NCBI GenBank assembly: GCA_037127315.1
Contig: JBBBDQ010001186.1
Coordinates: 4,040,001 to 4,104,000 of the forward strand
Reading direction: 5' to 3'
Length of the DNA: 64,000 bases
From: Ascarosepion bandense
Taxonomy: Eukaryota; Mollusca; Cephalopoda; Sepiida; Sepiidae
The translations under genes and the position numbers were made by a program. Below the pieces are notes generated by a model that searched no databases, had not been told where the DNA came from, and saw only the letters and a program-made list of their open reading frames with translations. Numbering within the stretch: the first letter of the stretch is position 1; each line of letters opens with the position of its first letter. Shown here in pieces: positions 50,480 to 60,235 of the stretch.

Positions 50480-50906
50480 GGACAGTTCGCCGAAAGACAA
50501 TTCGCCCACGGACAATTCACAGACAGGACAATTTGTCAACTCTTTTTTTTTTCTTTATAAAATGTCGACGAACTGTCCAGCTGTTGGTCGATGCGAGTGT
50601 TCTGAAGGTGTTCTGCTAATTACATCATCGATTGTTGTCAGTCTTGTGTTGTGCAGTTTTCGTTGTTTGCACCTCCAATAACTTTTGGATCCTCTAGTTT
50701 TGTCAACAGTATAGGCGTATCCCCCAAATAAAAGATTTCTGCCTCCACGTTCTGACTTGACAAACTCCATGATGGCGACTGAAGGGCTTAGAAAGAATGA
50801 TCTAAACAAATTGTATGAGAGCTTGAACATGAAAAGTCTTAAAGCGTTGACCAATTATCCTGTCTGTGAATTGTCCATCGGGGAATGATCTTTCGGGGAA
50901 CTGTCC
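50480..50906. mobile_element. Mutator-like (MULE) non-autonomous element
   Basis: Ends are GGACAGTTCGCCGAAAGACA and, inverted, GGACAGTTCCCCGAAAGATC. Inverted similarity runs about 65 bp to ACAATTCACAGACAGGA. The interior encodes a FLYWCH finger on the minus strand, the N-terminal module of animal MULE transposases. The transposase catalytic domain is absent. Confidence 0.85.
50555..50770 (-). CDS. FLYWCH-type zinc finger protein remnant of a MULE
   Basis: A minus-strand open frame of 71 codons starts at the ATG at 50770 (MEFVKSERGGRNLLFGGYAY, TVDKTRGSKSYWRCKQRKLH, NTRLTTIDDVISR, EHSHRP). Open sequence extends upstream to 50854, but this start fits the family, where V.S.RG..LL..GY.Y opens the domain. 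FLYWCH fingers bind zinc through two Cys and two His. Here the first Cys (YWRC) and the His pair (HSH) are present, but the second Cys position before ARL/TRL is replaced (LHNTRL). In animals FLYWCH modules sit at the N-terminus of MULE transposases and may bind the inverted ends. The frame has no stop inside the domain, so it is either young or selected. It continues into the inverted end (GQFVDIL), where it stops. Confidence 0.7.
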   Translation of the reverse strand: MEFVKSERGGRNLLFGGYAYTVDKTRGSKSYWRCKQRKLHNTRLTTIDDVISRTPSEHSHRPTAGQFVDIL

Positions 50907-50973
50907 GGCTACCCTTCTTCTAGCTGCTGCATCGTAGAATTCAAGCTAGTCGCGATAGAAATGAAAAATATTG

Positions 50974-50977
<4 letters not shown>

Positions 50978-51064
<87 letters not shown>
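50978..51064. repeat. (CA)n(TA)n microsatellite
   Basis: CA run to 51018, then TA run. Confidence 0.96.
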
Positions 51065-51068
<4 letters not shown>

Positions 51069-51069
<1 letters not shown>

Positions 51070-51800
51070 CTAGCAGTATAGCCCGGCGTTGCTCGGGTGT
51101 AATGAAAGCTTTAAAACTAATCCATGGTCCTGGAGCTCAGACTCTTTGGACGTTGGCACGAAAGACTATAAACCAATAGTTGTTTCCAGTTAAAGCGAAA
51201 GCGTAGACTGAAAGAAAAATGAATGGGTGTAAGTCAAATTTTTATTTCCTGGTATCGATATCAAATAAATTTTTTTCGTCGTAAACTGAATTTTCAAGGT
51301 TAAATAAGTCCTCTGAGTAAATGGTATTATGGCTGAGACTAAGAACTACCAATTATACCTTACTTAGAGCCAAACCCGAAGCAAAAACTAAAATAAAAGG
51401 GCTGAAAAAAATACAAACATACAGGCAGATAAACAGACAAACATACAACATCTTGCCTTTTATATATATATATATTATCGATTTTCTGCACTATTGTAAG
51501 AACTGCAACCTTGAAACTTCTGAATATCGTTTTTTATGTCTTTGTCTATGAGTGTATCAAATTTGATTAAAATCGGACCACTCCTTCTATAATCCGATTT
51601 TTTCGATTATCGATTTTCAATATTTATCGGGGGTACCTCGACACAAAACCTGGCTAAGAACACTCTCATTATAGTACAACTGTGTAAATTTTCAAAAAAA
51701 GCCGTTCAGCCATTTCGGAGTCTATAGGTAATGGACACACACATATGCACACAGACACACACACACAGACAAAGTTCCATTTATAAATAAGTTTAGGTGA
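51069..51800 (+). mobile_element. Dispersed repeat Z, copy 3 (full length)
   Basis: Begins ACTAGCAGTATAGCCCGGCG+TTGCTCGGG and ends TTTATAAATAAGTTTAG. It parallels copy 1 throughout, including the internal (TA)n and the CA-rich 3' part. Confidence 0.87.
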
Positions 51801-52879
51801 TTGTAAATAGCCAATAATTAAACTGTTTGTGTTTATTTTGCAGATTCAATCCCTGAACACAATAATGACGGCCAATCTGTATACATTTTTTGGGAAACCC
51901 TGTATATATGAGATAATTAAAAAATATATAAAAATTAATTTTTTTATCTTTAATTTTGAAATAGGAAAATGAAAGATATTTAAGAAAATATTTTCGATTG
52001 GAGATTAAAAGAGAAAGACAGGATATGAAAAGTGTTTTTTTTTTTTTTCACACAGTGTAAAGATGCTCCTTCTTCTTTTACTACTTATTATTATTATTAT
52101 TATTATTATTATCATTATTATTATTATTATTATAACTCGTTCCGTTTAATATTTGAAGAAACACGTTTTTTTGATTCAAACGTAGTAGTAGAAATATTTA
52201 TGAATGGCATAAAGGCCACGTGCAGGTGAGTGCGCGTAATTGGGAACAGCGTGTACGAGTTTTGTTTTTTGTGAATGAAAACTTACTGCACACATAAATG
52301 GCGCACGCGGGTGGCTGGTTGTTCGACTCGCTCTCTATTTTTCGACGGGTGGCAAGCAGGGGTGGAAATTGCGTAGCTGCTGTGTCTGTGTGTGCGAACT
52401 AAGCTGACTGCATATCGAGGTCATCCGTACGTCGAGATACTTACTAAGTCACGCCGTGACATAGACTGTGTTGCGCCAATCTATTTTTTTAATTAGAGAC
52501 AAACGACCGGGGCCGCTGATCGCATTCAAAATTAGCTAATAAAGTTCCAATTTTATCAGGGCTCGGTCACCAAACAATGGCGCTCACAGTGACGTTAACC
52601 AATAAACATTAATGAATGAGTATATAGCTTTTTTTAAAGTTTGGTTTAGTCTGAGACAAGGATATGTTAAAGGAAGGAAGATTATGTAGTGTCAGTTTTC
52701 TAAGTACGTTATGATTCAGTATTAAACACTGGCATAAATATCTAAACCATGAGCAGGTTCTTGGTTTTATTAAGGCTGCTACAAGGCCCTACGTTATTAG
52801 AGCACTCACTGACAGAGTATCAAATTAGCTTGACTAGTAAGTTAGTTTGTGGGACATGCTTCATGGAAAGGTTGGCGCG

Positions 52880-52882
<3 letters not shown>
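51801..52882. other. Unclassified DNA; (ATT)n at 52086-52133
   Basis: 52200-52600 is less A/T-rich than its surroundings and shows no repeat match, so it could be ancestral unique sequence. No exon signature was found. Confidence 0.45.
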
Positions 52883-52930
<48 letters not shown>

Positions 52931-52965
52931 ACACACTCACATACACACACACTCACACATATAAA
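52883..52965. repeat. (CA)n microsatellite
   Basis: CA run with a few TA and TC interruptions. Confidence 0.96.
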
Positions 52966-53089
52966 GCTTCAGGCTACCACAATTGCTGAGGTAACGTTGC
53001 GATGGATAAATTATCGTCTAAATTATGCATATAACGAAAGAACCACTGGGATCTCATTTTGACAGATATATTTACAAATATTACACAAA

Positions 53090-53335
53090 GATATCTTGAA
53101 ATGCAATATTAAATAAAATCGCCATTAGCTTCAACCACGTCTTCCAGATAACTTCGGAATCTCATGCATCTCTTCTAGACGGTCTCCTTGTTTAAGTTGG
53201 TGTATGGTGCTATAATTCTTTGTTCCAGTTCATCTTTGGTGTTACAAGGAGTTTCGTTGGTTTGTCGCTCATCTACACACCACACATAATAATCTAGAGG
53301 GCATCTGTTTGGGGAGTTAAATGTCCAGATGTAAG
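53090..53335 (-). pseudogene. Tc1/mariner-superfamily transposase C-terminus
   Basis: Minus-strand reading gives NSPNRCPLDYYVWCVDERQT, NETPCNTKDELEQRIIAPYT, NLNKETV, stop, then RCMRFRSYLEDVVEANGD. This is the SPDLNPLDYYVWG...DEL..RI....F..L region and the C-terminal V.ANGD block of a Tc1/mariner-type transposase. There is one stop codon and the last catalytic acidic residue region is altered. No ends identified. Confidence 0.82.
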
Positions 53336-53379
53336 AAAATTAGAAAAATAGAAATATAAAGAACACTTATACTTAACAC

Positions 53380-54335
53380 CAAAAAGAGACATTTGAATAA
53401 TCTGGTGTTTATAATGAGAAAAGAAGGCTTGAAAAATTTGATACTCACAGGACAGATTGAAGGCTAGCGGAACATAGGAAAACAACGCATAACCTACTTA
53501 AATTAAGAAAGAGACATTTGAAATTTTTAGGACATATAATGACGAAAGAAGGCTTAGAAAATCTGATACTCACAGGGCAGATTGAAGGCAAGAGAGACAG
53601 AGTAAAACAACGGAAAACTTTTTTTTTTATAATCGTGTCGCCCCAAGCAAGGCATTTTACTGCCACTGTTGTGCAGGGGTTTACATAGGAGGAATGTTAT
53701 GAGAAGGAGTGAGAGGTTGCAGGGAGAGAGAAGGAGAGGGAAGAGAATACTGATGAGCGTGGGGTGGACTAAGAAAAAAGCATGAGAGAGAGGATGTAAG
53801 TTAGTGAGACAGGAGATGACTATTGACCTAGTTGCTATTGACATAGTTGCTAATCTTGTGGCTCGAGTAAATTTATTATATCTAGTAAATTTATATATTT
53901 ACTACACCATTACCCTAACTAAAGGAGTGAGCAACTACAAGAGGGGTATATTAAGAAAGAGACATTTGAAATTTCTAGGACATATAAGGAGGAAAGAAGG
54001 TTTGGAAAATCTGATACTCACAGGAACAGATTGAAGGCAAGAGGGACAGAGAAAAACAACGCATAACCTACTTAAATTAAGAAAGAGACATTTGAAATTT
54101 CTAGAACATATAATGAGGAAAGAAAGGTTTGGAAAATCTAATACTCACAGGACAGGTTGAAGGCAAGAGGAACAGAGGAAAACAACGCATGGCCCAGCTA
54201 GCCAGCCTGAATAATTGGATGGCGGAACAAGGTTTAAGAAGAATAACAAAAATAAAAAAAATGTTAAGAACTACAAAAAGAGGACATTGTGGCGAGCCAT
54301 GATCGCTAACGTTCTAGTGGGGCACGGTATGTAGA
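53380..54335 (+). mobile_element. Family V LINE C-terminus with a tandemly repeated 124-bp segment
   Basis: The segment encoding RKRHLKFLGHIMRKEGLENL followed by ILTGQIEGKRD and KQRIT occurs about four times (from 53384, 53507, about 53955 and 54078). Frames are broken in each. A W-type LINE (53628-53890) sits between units two and three. The array then continues into the normal V terminus (ATTGGATGGCGGAACAAGG, GAGCCATGATCGCTAACGTT, GGGCACGGTATGTAG). Confidence 0.85.
53628..53890 (-). mobile_element. W-family LINE 3' end nested in family V
   Basis: Tail GCCTTGCTTGGGGCGACACG+ATTATA next to poly-T at 53620, 3' UTR CCTCTCTCATGCTTTTTTCT, and a last coding trace (LARATRLATM-type). It interrupts the V tandem array. 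Confidence 0.82.
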
Positions 54336-54784
54336 TAAAAGGTACGATAGGATTTGATAATTAAAGAAAATCGCTCTGGTTATTCCAACGCGGGTTATAT
54401 TTTTGCAGGAGACTTTCCCAGGAGGCAGAAATCTTACAAAAAAATCGAAACGAAACAAAAAACGAAACCAAACGCTGACAATTTGATATCATAAGCTGTG
54501 AAAGGTTGCAATAACGCTTGGTTGATTTTTACGCAGATCTTAACGTATTGAGAAGGGTTAAGTGTAAGAATAGACGTTTGAAATTGTTTATTGTAGATTC
54601 CATCAGCTTGAAGAGAATAGAAAAACGGAATCCTTTCTGGAAGTAACAAACCATTTTCTGGAGTTATTTAACAGTGACTGCAGGCTCTGACTTATATAGA
54701 CATTTTCCGGAGGAATGATATTTATGGATATTATCTTCGCACAAAAACCTTCCTATTAGTTCCATTGTCGAGAGAAAGTGACAT
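54336..54784. other. Unclassified DNA
   Basis: Nothing recognised. Confidence 0.4.
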
Positions 54785-55175
54785 TAGCTTGTATCTATAT
54801 AAATAAAATTGAAGATGCGTGTCAGTGTGTATGTGTATCGGTGTGTCTCTCCTCACTAATTTCTTTTAGCATGAACTTCCACATTTTGTTGGTAAAATTC
54901 GCCATAATTTGTGGATAAAGCGCAGGGATAAGTTTATGTATTGATTATAATAGAGAATCAATCTCCCGAATGTATATTATATAGCAACAAGGGTCCATGA
55001 TGGTCACAAAGTAAGGGATCAGTTTATGTATAGATTATAATAGAGAATCGATCCCCGACATTATATTATGTAGTAACAAATGACCCTGATGGTCACAAAG
55101 TCAGGGATCAGTTTATGTATTGATTATAATAGAGAATCAATCACCCGACAGTCCATGATGGGCACAAGTAAGGGA
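54785..55175. repeat. Possible Helitron-like 5' end with 90-bp tandem units
   Basis: TATCTATATAAATAAAATTG+AAGATGCGTGTC resembles Helitron-type 5' ends seen in invertebrates (weak recognition). From 54924 a unit with AGGGAT.AGTTTATGTAT, GATTATAATAGAGAATC and CATGATGGTCACAAAGT repeats at 54924, 55014 and 55103 (period 89-90), with a shortened last unit. Confidence 0.5.
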
Positions 55176-55555
55176 TTGAAGGTGATGTTGACAAAGTTCC
55201 TGGATATAGAGCATCCTCTTGGCATCTGTTGACCATGTCCGTCATAGTATATGAATGTATAGTATCCTCGCCGCACGTAATCTGTTCAATGAAACAACGT
55301 CAAAGATTAACACTCCCGAATGAGACACTCTCCAGAATCGGATTTAATGTCCAATACTCGGAAAAATATGGCCGCCTTTTATACACGTCGCATTGAATAT
55401 TTTGAGCTTCCTGATATTGGTTAAGCCTTCTATTGATGAAGTATAAAATGGTTTGACCCACGGGCGGTCTGCACAGTATATAATGGACGCAAAAAGTTCA
55501 ACACATTTTTATCCAATTTGTTTCAAAAGTTACACACCATTGAAAATTTGTTATT

Positions 55556-55556
<1 letters not shown>
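55176..55556. other. Unclassified DNA
   Basis: Nothing recognised. Confidence 0.4.

Positions 55557-55642
<86 letters not shown>
55557..55642. repeat. (CA)n(TA)n microsatellite
   Basis: CA run to 55605, then TA run. Confidence 0.96.
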
Positions 55643-55646
<4 letters not shown>

Positions 55647-56189
55647 AAATTGTAGGTGGCTCCTCTGTTTAATCTGTGTTTTAATTTCCTATTTTCAAGT
55701 ATTTTTTAAAGTTCAACACAGTAACCTTTACATGGAGAATAACTCTTAAAAAATACAAGAGTTATTTCCCGCATTTAATGTCTGCAGATCTGGGTGGTAT
55801 AAAAAAAATTAAAAGTAGAAATAAAGAAATTATTAACTATAATGCAATTAACGAAGCTGACAATTTCGCGCAGCAAAGCCGAAAACAAACCGCAAAAACT
55901 TACCCAGCGCCATTTTATCCAACAGCGTCGGCTGAAGTTGAAATTACTTAATACTAGTAGAAAAAAAGGTTGTCGAAGAAAAAAATACGTCCATATTTCG
56001 CAGTATGTCCGTCTATTGTCACTGCCCTCTATCAAATCGCCTGAAGATACCACACATGGTAGAAACCTAGGTCGCGTAAGAACTCGTTTACAAATGGAAA
56101 ATATTCAAACGTTCTACAATATAATTGTATTGAATACTTTTTAATACAAATGTGCACTGGTCTAATTCTTATTATGACCAGAAACTAAC
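55643..56189 (+). other. Possible Penelope-like or retrozyme remnant around a hammerhead
   Basis: A plus-strand open frame of 100 codons (55842-56144) is rich in Lys/Arg with no recognised domain. It overlaps the ribozyme at 56038-56076. The neighbourhood is otherwise unclassified. Confidence 0.35.
56038..56076 (+). ncRNA. Hammerhead ribozyme, zeta type, core intact
   Basis: CGC-CUGAAGA-UACC-ACACAU-GGUA-GAAACC-UA-GGUC-GCG. Helix II is a perfect 4-bp stem. Helix III pairs ACC with GGU. The cleavage triplet is GUC. Helix I pairs CGC with GCG. All conserved core positions (CUGANGA, GAAA, NUH) are present, making this the most complete single-copy hammerhead here. The helix III loop is only 2 nt, so a dimer form may be needed. 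Confidence 0.72.
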
Positions 56190-56190
56190 T

Positions 56191-56221
<31 letters not shown>

Positions 56222-56225
56222 TAAT
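56190..56225. repeat. (AATC)n microsatellite
   Basis: About eight AATC units. Confidence 0.95.
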
Positions 56226-56679
56226 ATATATATACATATCTGTCTTAACTATAAATTAGAAATTATCAAATTTAGGGACAAGGTTAAACTGTTAAACCAG
56301 AGGAATGAGCTCACTGTTCATTGTAAACATAGTTCAGCATTTACATTAAAATCCGGGTTGTAATATTGAAAAATTAAGAAAAATGTGTTTAACTGCCTTT
56401 TTGATGGATATTTTTGTTCGGGTTGGGCGTTCTAGTTGATCCTTACTGGGTGTGTCGTTCAACGGATGGTATGTTCTGGTTTGGGCTCTGTCGAGTATTG
56501 GCGGTATAATCGATGCCGGATTAGATGCCTCATGGCTGTATAAGTTGGCGGTCGGTGTTGCGTTGGGTGCTTGCCGAGTGTTATTGTGTTGATATGTGCC
56601 GGATTGTGTACCTGGGGGACATTCGTTGGAGCGTCCGAGTCGGATGAAGGTACCCATCAAGTACAGGCAATTTAATGTC
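56226..56679. other. Unclassified DNA with a minus-strand open frame
   Basis: The minus-strand frame 56807-56346 passes through the (TA)n and then a Pro/Asn/Thr-rich stretch (PPILDRAQTRTYHPLND) that could be an old TE linker. Not recognised. Confidence 0.35.
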
Positions 56680-56682
56680 TTA

Positions 56683-56735
<53 letters not shown>

Positions 56736-57170
56736 TGTGCATCTGTTCTTTTGTACTAGTAGACATATTGATATTTCCTTTACTTGCTGATATGTATATG
56801 TATACATTTCTTGTTATGTGTGTATGTCTTACATGTATGCATGTATGTATGCTGTTGTATCAGTTTATGTGTATATATATATGCGTGTGTGTATATGTAT
56901 ATATATTTGTATATATGTTTGTGTATATGTGTATATATTCATTATTGTATGTATGTATGTATGTATGTAGGTATGTTTAGTTGTTCATGTATGCATGTCT
57001 ATATCTATATACATATGTATGTTTGTGTAAATGTATGTGTGTATGTGCATATATATGTGTATGTATGTGTATGTATATGTGTATATGTGTGTGTGTATAT
57101 ATATATATATGTACGTGTATATGTATGTATGTATGTGTATGCGTATATGGATAGATAGATAGATATTTAG
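56680..57170. repeat. (TA)n then imperfect (TATG/TGTA)n satellite
   Basis: TA run at 56681-56733. From about 56785 to 57170 the DNA is a degenerate mix of TATG, TGTA and TATA, giving Tyr/Val/Cys open frames with no meaning. Confidence 0.9.
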
Positions 57171-57184
57171 TTAGATTAGTGTAA

Positions 57185-57228
57185 GTTTGTGGTCCTGGGT
57201 TTCACGCTTTTGCGATCGTCAGACAAAC
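57185..57228 (-). ncRNA. Hammerhead ribozyme-like motif, epsilon type
   Basis: GUUUGU-CUGACGA-U-CGC-AAAA-GCG-U-GAAAC-CCAGGACC-ACAAAC. Helix I is a perfect 6-bp GUUUGU/ACAAAC. Helix II is CGC/GCG with an AAAA loop, plus a U-U mismatch beside the core. CUGACGA and GAAA are intact. Helix III (expected pairing before the cleavage base) has two mismatches. It aligns position by position with the motif at 58840. Confidence 0.62.
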
Positions 57229-58453
57229 TGATTTAATTACAAAAAAAAAAACAATACTGGATGTATGTAGAGATGCGTATATTGATGTATTTTTGTGGAA
57301 GTGGGATAAAAATTGGGTGAAATATTTGTCGTCGGGGACGCCTTTTATACAAACGCAGACATAGATTAACACTTGTACACACACTGACGTGCGCAGAGAC
57401 ACACACACGCGCGTGCTCGACAACTGGGTCCGATATAGGCATAACTGCATGTGAACAATATGGGGCTTAGCATATATATGTATATGTGGGACGTTTTGTA
57501 CATGCATACGCATTTGATTGGTGTATAGTGTGTCTACCGAGTTTGATGTCAGAAGTTCTGTGTCTTTTCATCTCTGTGGTTATGTATTTTTTACGGTCTG
57601 TGGAGTTTTTAGTCGTGTAAGTTTTTATTTTTAGCTTGTGTATTTGCGTAAGTATATATCTAATTATGTTTATGTGTTCATGCACTAAAATATGATTGTG
57701 TCTGCCATGACCACATTTATTCAAGGCTAGTCATGTTACAAATCCGCTCTGACTGTATCCAACATTATGGCAATTCAACCAGACTCCAAACAGAGCTTTA
57801 AAATTTAACAGACAAATTGACAAGTCGATAAAAACAAAATTTTGAAATTTGTGCATGTATATATGCGTGCGTATATTAATCTTTATATGTGTCTGTTTGC
57901 CAGTGTATGTGTATATACACGTCTATTTTTCCATGTGTGGATGTTTGTAGGTTTATTTATGTGTGCGTTCTTTCTCTTCCTTGTTTAATATATAAATAAC
58001 TTTCTAAATCTAATAAATTGTTAAACTTAGAAATTCTTTTTAAAATTTCGCAATAATAATAAAGTAGATGTAATAGTCAATTAATAATGCTGATCTCAAT
58101 TTAATCAAATATTAATACTAATGCCCCCCCCGCAATTATTTTTTAAGTCTTCTCACATATTCTCCATATTAGAAGTTACTTTATTTTGATTGGTCCACAT
58201 CGTACATACAACAATCCTCCCTGATTAAAGGAGTTTTGCTTGTTTTTAACCTTTTAAAACACTTCAACTTGAAATAAACCTCATCACTTGACAAGACACA
58301 AGAAGTGTTGAAACAAAATAGCTACTTTTGTAGTGATATTATAACATATCCATGTTATAATTTCTGAATAAATATTATTAGCTCTACTTTGTATTGAGCA
58401 CTTTTTTAAAGAATAGTGTTTCTTTGGATATGGAATATTATTCTATCCATACG

Positions 58454-58458
<5 letters not shown>
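57229..58458. other. Unclassified DNA
   Basis: Nothing recognised. Overlapping minus-strand frames at 57202-57724 are rich in Thr/His/Tyr from TG-rich composition. Confidence 0.45.

Positions 58459-58502
<44 letters not shown>
58459..58502. repeat. (TA)n microsatellite
   Basis: TA run directly 5' of the next element. Confidence 0.96.
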
Positions 58503-58505
<3 letters not shown>

Positions 58506-58813
58506 TATTCACGCTCTCATACCCTGATTGAGCATTCTGGAAGAATGGTAGACTTTGATAAACAGTAGCTACTCTGGCATGTATGTATAGCTCATTCTGT
58601 AATGAATTAGAGCACTCTTACTATTGGGCGTGGTATAATGATCGTATACACATTAAAAAGTCTGCCTTCTTTTACCGAGCGCCCATAGCCCAGAGGTAGA
58701 ATCGCCGACTGACACCAACTTCGTCGAGTTTCAATCCTGGGTTAAAAGCAATCGGAGTCTAACCGTACGGATGAGCTGTGATACAGCGAAACAGATCTGT
58801 CTGTGGATGACTA
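58503..58813 (+). mobile_element. tRNA-like/hammerhead SINE (family X), full-length reference copy
   Basis: Starts CACGCTCTCATACCCTGATT. It passes GGTAGACTTTGATAAACAGT, GAATTAGAGCACTCTTACTA and CATTAAAAAGTCTGCCTTCT. The tRNA-like module GCCCATAGCCCAGAGGTAGA starts at 58681, with the B-box-like GAGTTTCAATCC at 58726. The hammerhead lies at 58763-58806, and the element ends GATGAC before (TA)n. It is about 310 bp and both ends touch TA repeats. Confidence 0.92.
58763..58806 (+). ncRNA. Hammerhead ribozyme (alpha type), one core change
   Basis: CCGUA-CGGAUGA-GCUGUGAUACAGC-GAAAC-AGAUCUGUC-UGUGG. Helix I, II and III, GAAA and GUC are intact. The single lesion is U to G in CUGAUGA. Confidence 0.85.
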
Positions 58814-58839
58814 TATATATATATTATCCTACGTCTGTG

Positions 58840-58880
58840 GTACGACTCGGAGTTTCATGCGTTATGCAATCATCAGGTGC
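58840..58880 (-). ncRNA. Hammerhead ribozyme-like motif, epsilon type
   Basis: GCAC-CUGAUGA-U-UGC-AUAAC-GCA-U-GAAACU-CCG-AGUC-GUAC. The core is intact, helix III ACU/AGU has a CCG loop, the triplet is GUC, helix II is 3 bp beyond a U-U mismatch, and helix I pairs 3 of 4. It lies 30 bp from the (TA)n tail of the X element. Confidence 0.65.
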
Positions 58881-59104
58881 AAATTTAAAACTGACTCAGG
58901 TGTATATTTCAAACTAACTGAGAAATGAAAAATATAAATAAAAAATATAAATGAATGAGTTTGTGACGCACTGAAGACGCACTCAGTTATTTGTAAACAA
59001 CAACCCACACCAACCTTTTTCACCCTTGTCCCCCAAAAAAGTCCCTAAATTAAATTTCAAATAAATAATAAAAAAATTATTTATTATTGTGAGAAGCATG
59101 GAAA
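58881..59104. other. Unclassified DNA
   Basis: Nothing recognised. Confidence 0.4.
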
Positions 59105-59395
59105 AGGGGTACGTAAATCACGTTGAAACAAAGGTAAGAACACCGAAGTTAAGCAACGTCGAAGATGGTCAGTAGCTAGATGGGTGACTGCTTGGGAATA
59201 CCAGATGCTGTAAATTTGGATGTGTAGATGGTGATAATGGCTGGGAATTGTTAATCAGAGAGCCGAGTTCCATTCCAGTTGAGTTCGTTATATTCACTTA
59301 GGTAGAAATACCCATGGGAAAAATATAAATGCATTGCTTCTTCTCCAGCTATGGGTTAATTAGTAGGAATTGTATCACTAAATCATTATTACTTC
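59105..59395 (+). mobile_element. 5S-rRNA-headed SINE, copy 3
   Basis: The 5S part has ACACCGAAGTTAAGCAACGT, TGGTCAGTAGCTAGATGGGT and GACTGCTTGGGAATACCAGA, the internal control region of a 5S gene. The linker GATGGTGATAATGGCTGGGA leads to GAGCCGAGTTCCATTCCAGT, TTCGTTATATTCACTTAGGT, CCAGCTATGGGTTAATTAGT and ends GTATCACTAAATCATTATTA. Confidence 0.88.
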
Positions 59396-59416
59396 AAACA
59401 ATTATTACAATCTTGA

Positions 59417-59433
59417 TATGTCACTGAAAGGGA

Positions 59434-59486
<53 letters not shown>

Positions 59487-59790
59487 TTCGAGATAGTTAA
59501 GCACTTTAGGCAAATGCAACGGGGTAGCACAATCTAGTACGTAGACGTAATGGACGGTACTCGTCGTATGCAGTATCCTGGGACGTAGACCTATAGTCGT
59601 AGACCTCTGTAGGCCTCTAGTCGAAGACCTGTAGACCTCCAGTACTAGTAGACCTATGGACATAAACCTCTAGCGGTAGACCACTATGCGTCCTCGCCTT
59701 CGTCTCTATTTATGCCTGACCCCAGCCAATCACATTACTGTGAGACGGAACCGAGGTGTATACATATTCATTGCATATTCATTACATCAA
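59417..59790 (+). repeat. Repeat G, copy 1, with CGTAGACCTCTAGT-type units
   Basis: GGGATATATG(TA)n, GGCAAATGCAACGGGGTAGC, TAGACGTAATGGACGGTACT, about ten variants of GTAGACCTCTAGTC, TATGCGTCCTCGCCTTCGTC, a CCAAT box and TTCATTGCATATTCATTACA. Copy 2 is 780 bp away in the same orientation. Confidence 0.9.
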
Positions 59791-59905
59791 GATAGCAGAA
59801 CAATGATGACAAAAGCAAACAAGGATGGTAAAGGCGTAAAAGAGTGGAAATGATGGAGAATCATGATCGTTGACTTCTTAGAATGATATGGCACATAAAA
59901 CAAAA
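59791..59905 (+). mobile_element. Family V LINE 3' end fragment
   Basis: AACAAGGATGGTAAAGGCGT, GGAGAATCATGATCGTTGAC and GATATGGCACATAAAA correspond to the terminal block of the V copy at 38700-38770. Confidence 0.65.
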
Positions 59906-60192
59906 AACATATGTCCATACTTACACATATGTGCATACAAATGAGTCTATGCGTACACTTACCTATACATACATATATACATACACACATCCATCCATAT
60001 TCACATATAACTATTGTGTTCGTACATTCACATACATATTTATGAAGACCGAACTTATATACGTATAATAATACTAACACATACTTTCGCAAGTATACTA
60101 ACAATCCTCACATATACTCAGAAAATACGCTTATATTTACATACTTACACAGATACCCACACATACACATACATATATCTGCATACGTATTA
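59906..60192. other. Unclassified CATA-rich DNA
   Basis: Degenerate ACATA repeats that give opposite-strand open frames without meaning. Confidence 0.5.
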
Positions 60193-60204
60193 ATATGTCT
60201 CGGA

Positions 60205-60235
<31 letters not shown>

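Noticed and set aside
50768..50798. Possible hammerhead (AUGAUGGCGACUGAAGGGCUUAG) near the delta type
   Set aside because: It lies in the coding part of the FLYWCH element, and the core blocks do not align without several gaps.
56346..56807. 153-codon minus-strand open frame
   Set aside because: It crosses a (TA)n tract and the remainder is low-complexity Pro/Asn/Thr text without a recognised domain.
59105..59217. Functional 5S rRNA gene
   Set aside because: Many substitutions at conserved positions and direct fusion to a SINE body; no T-run terminator after the 5S part.
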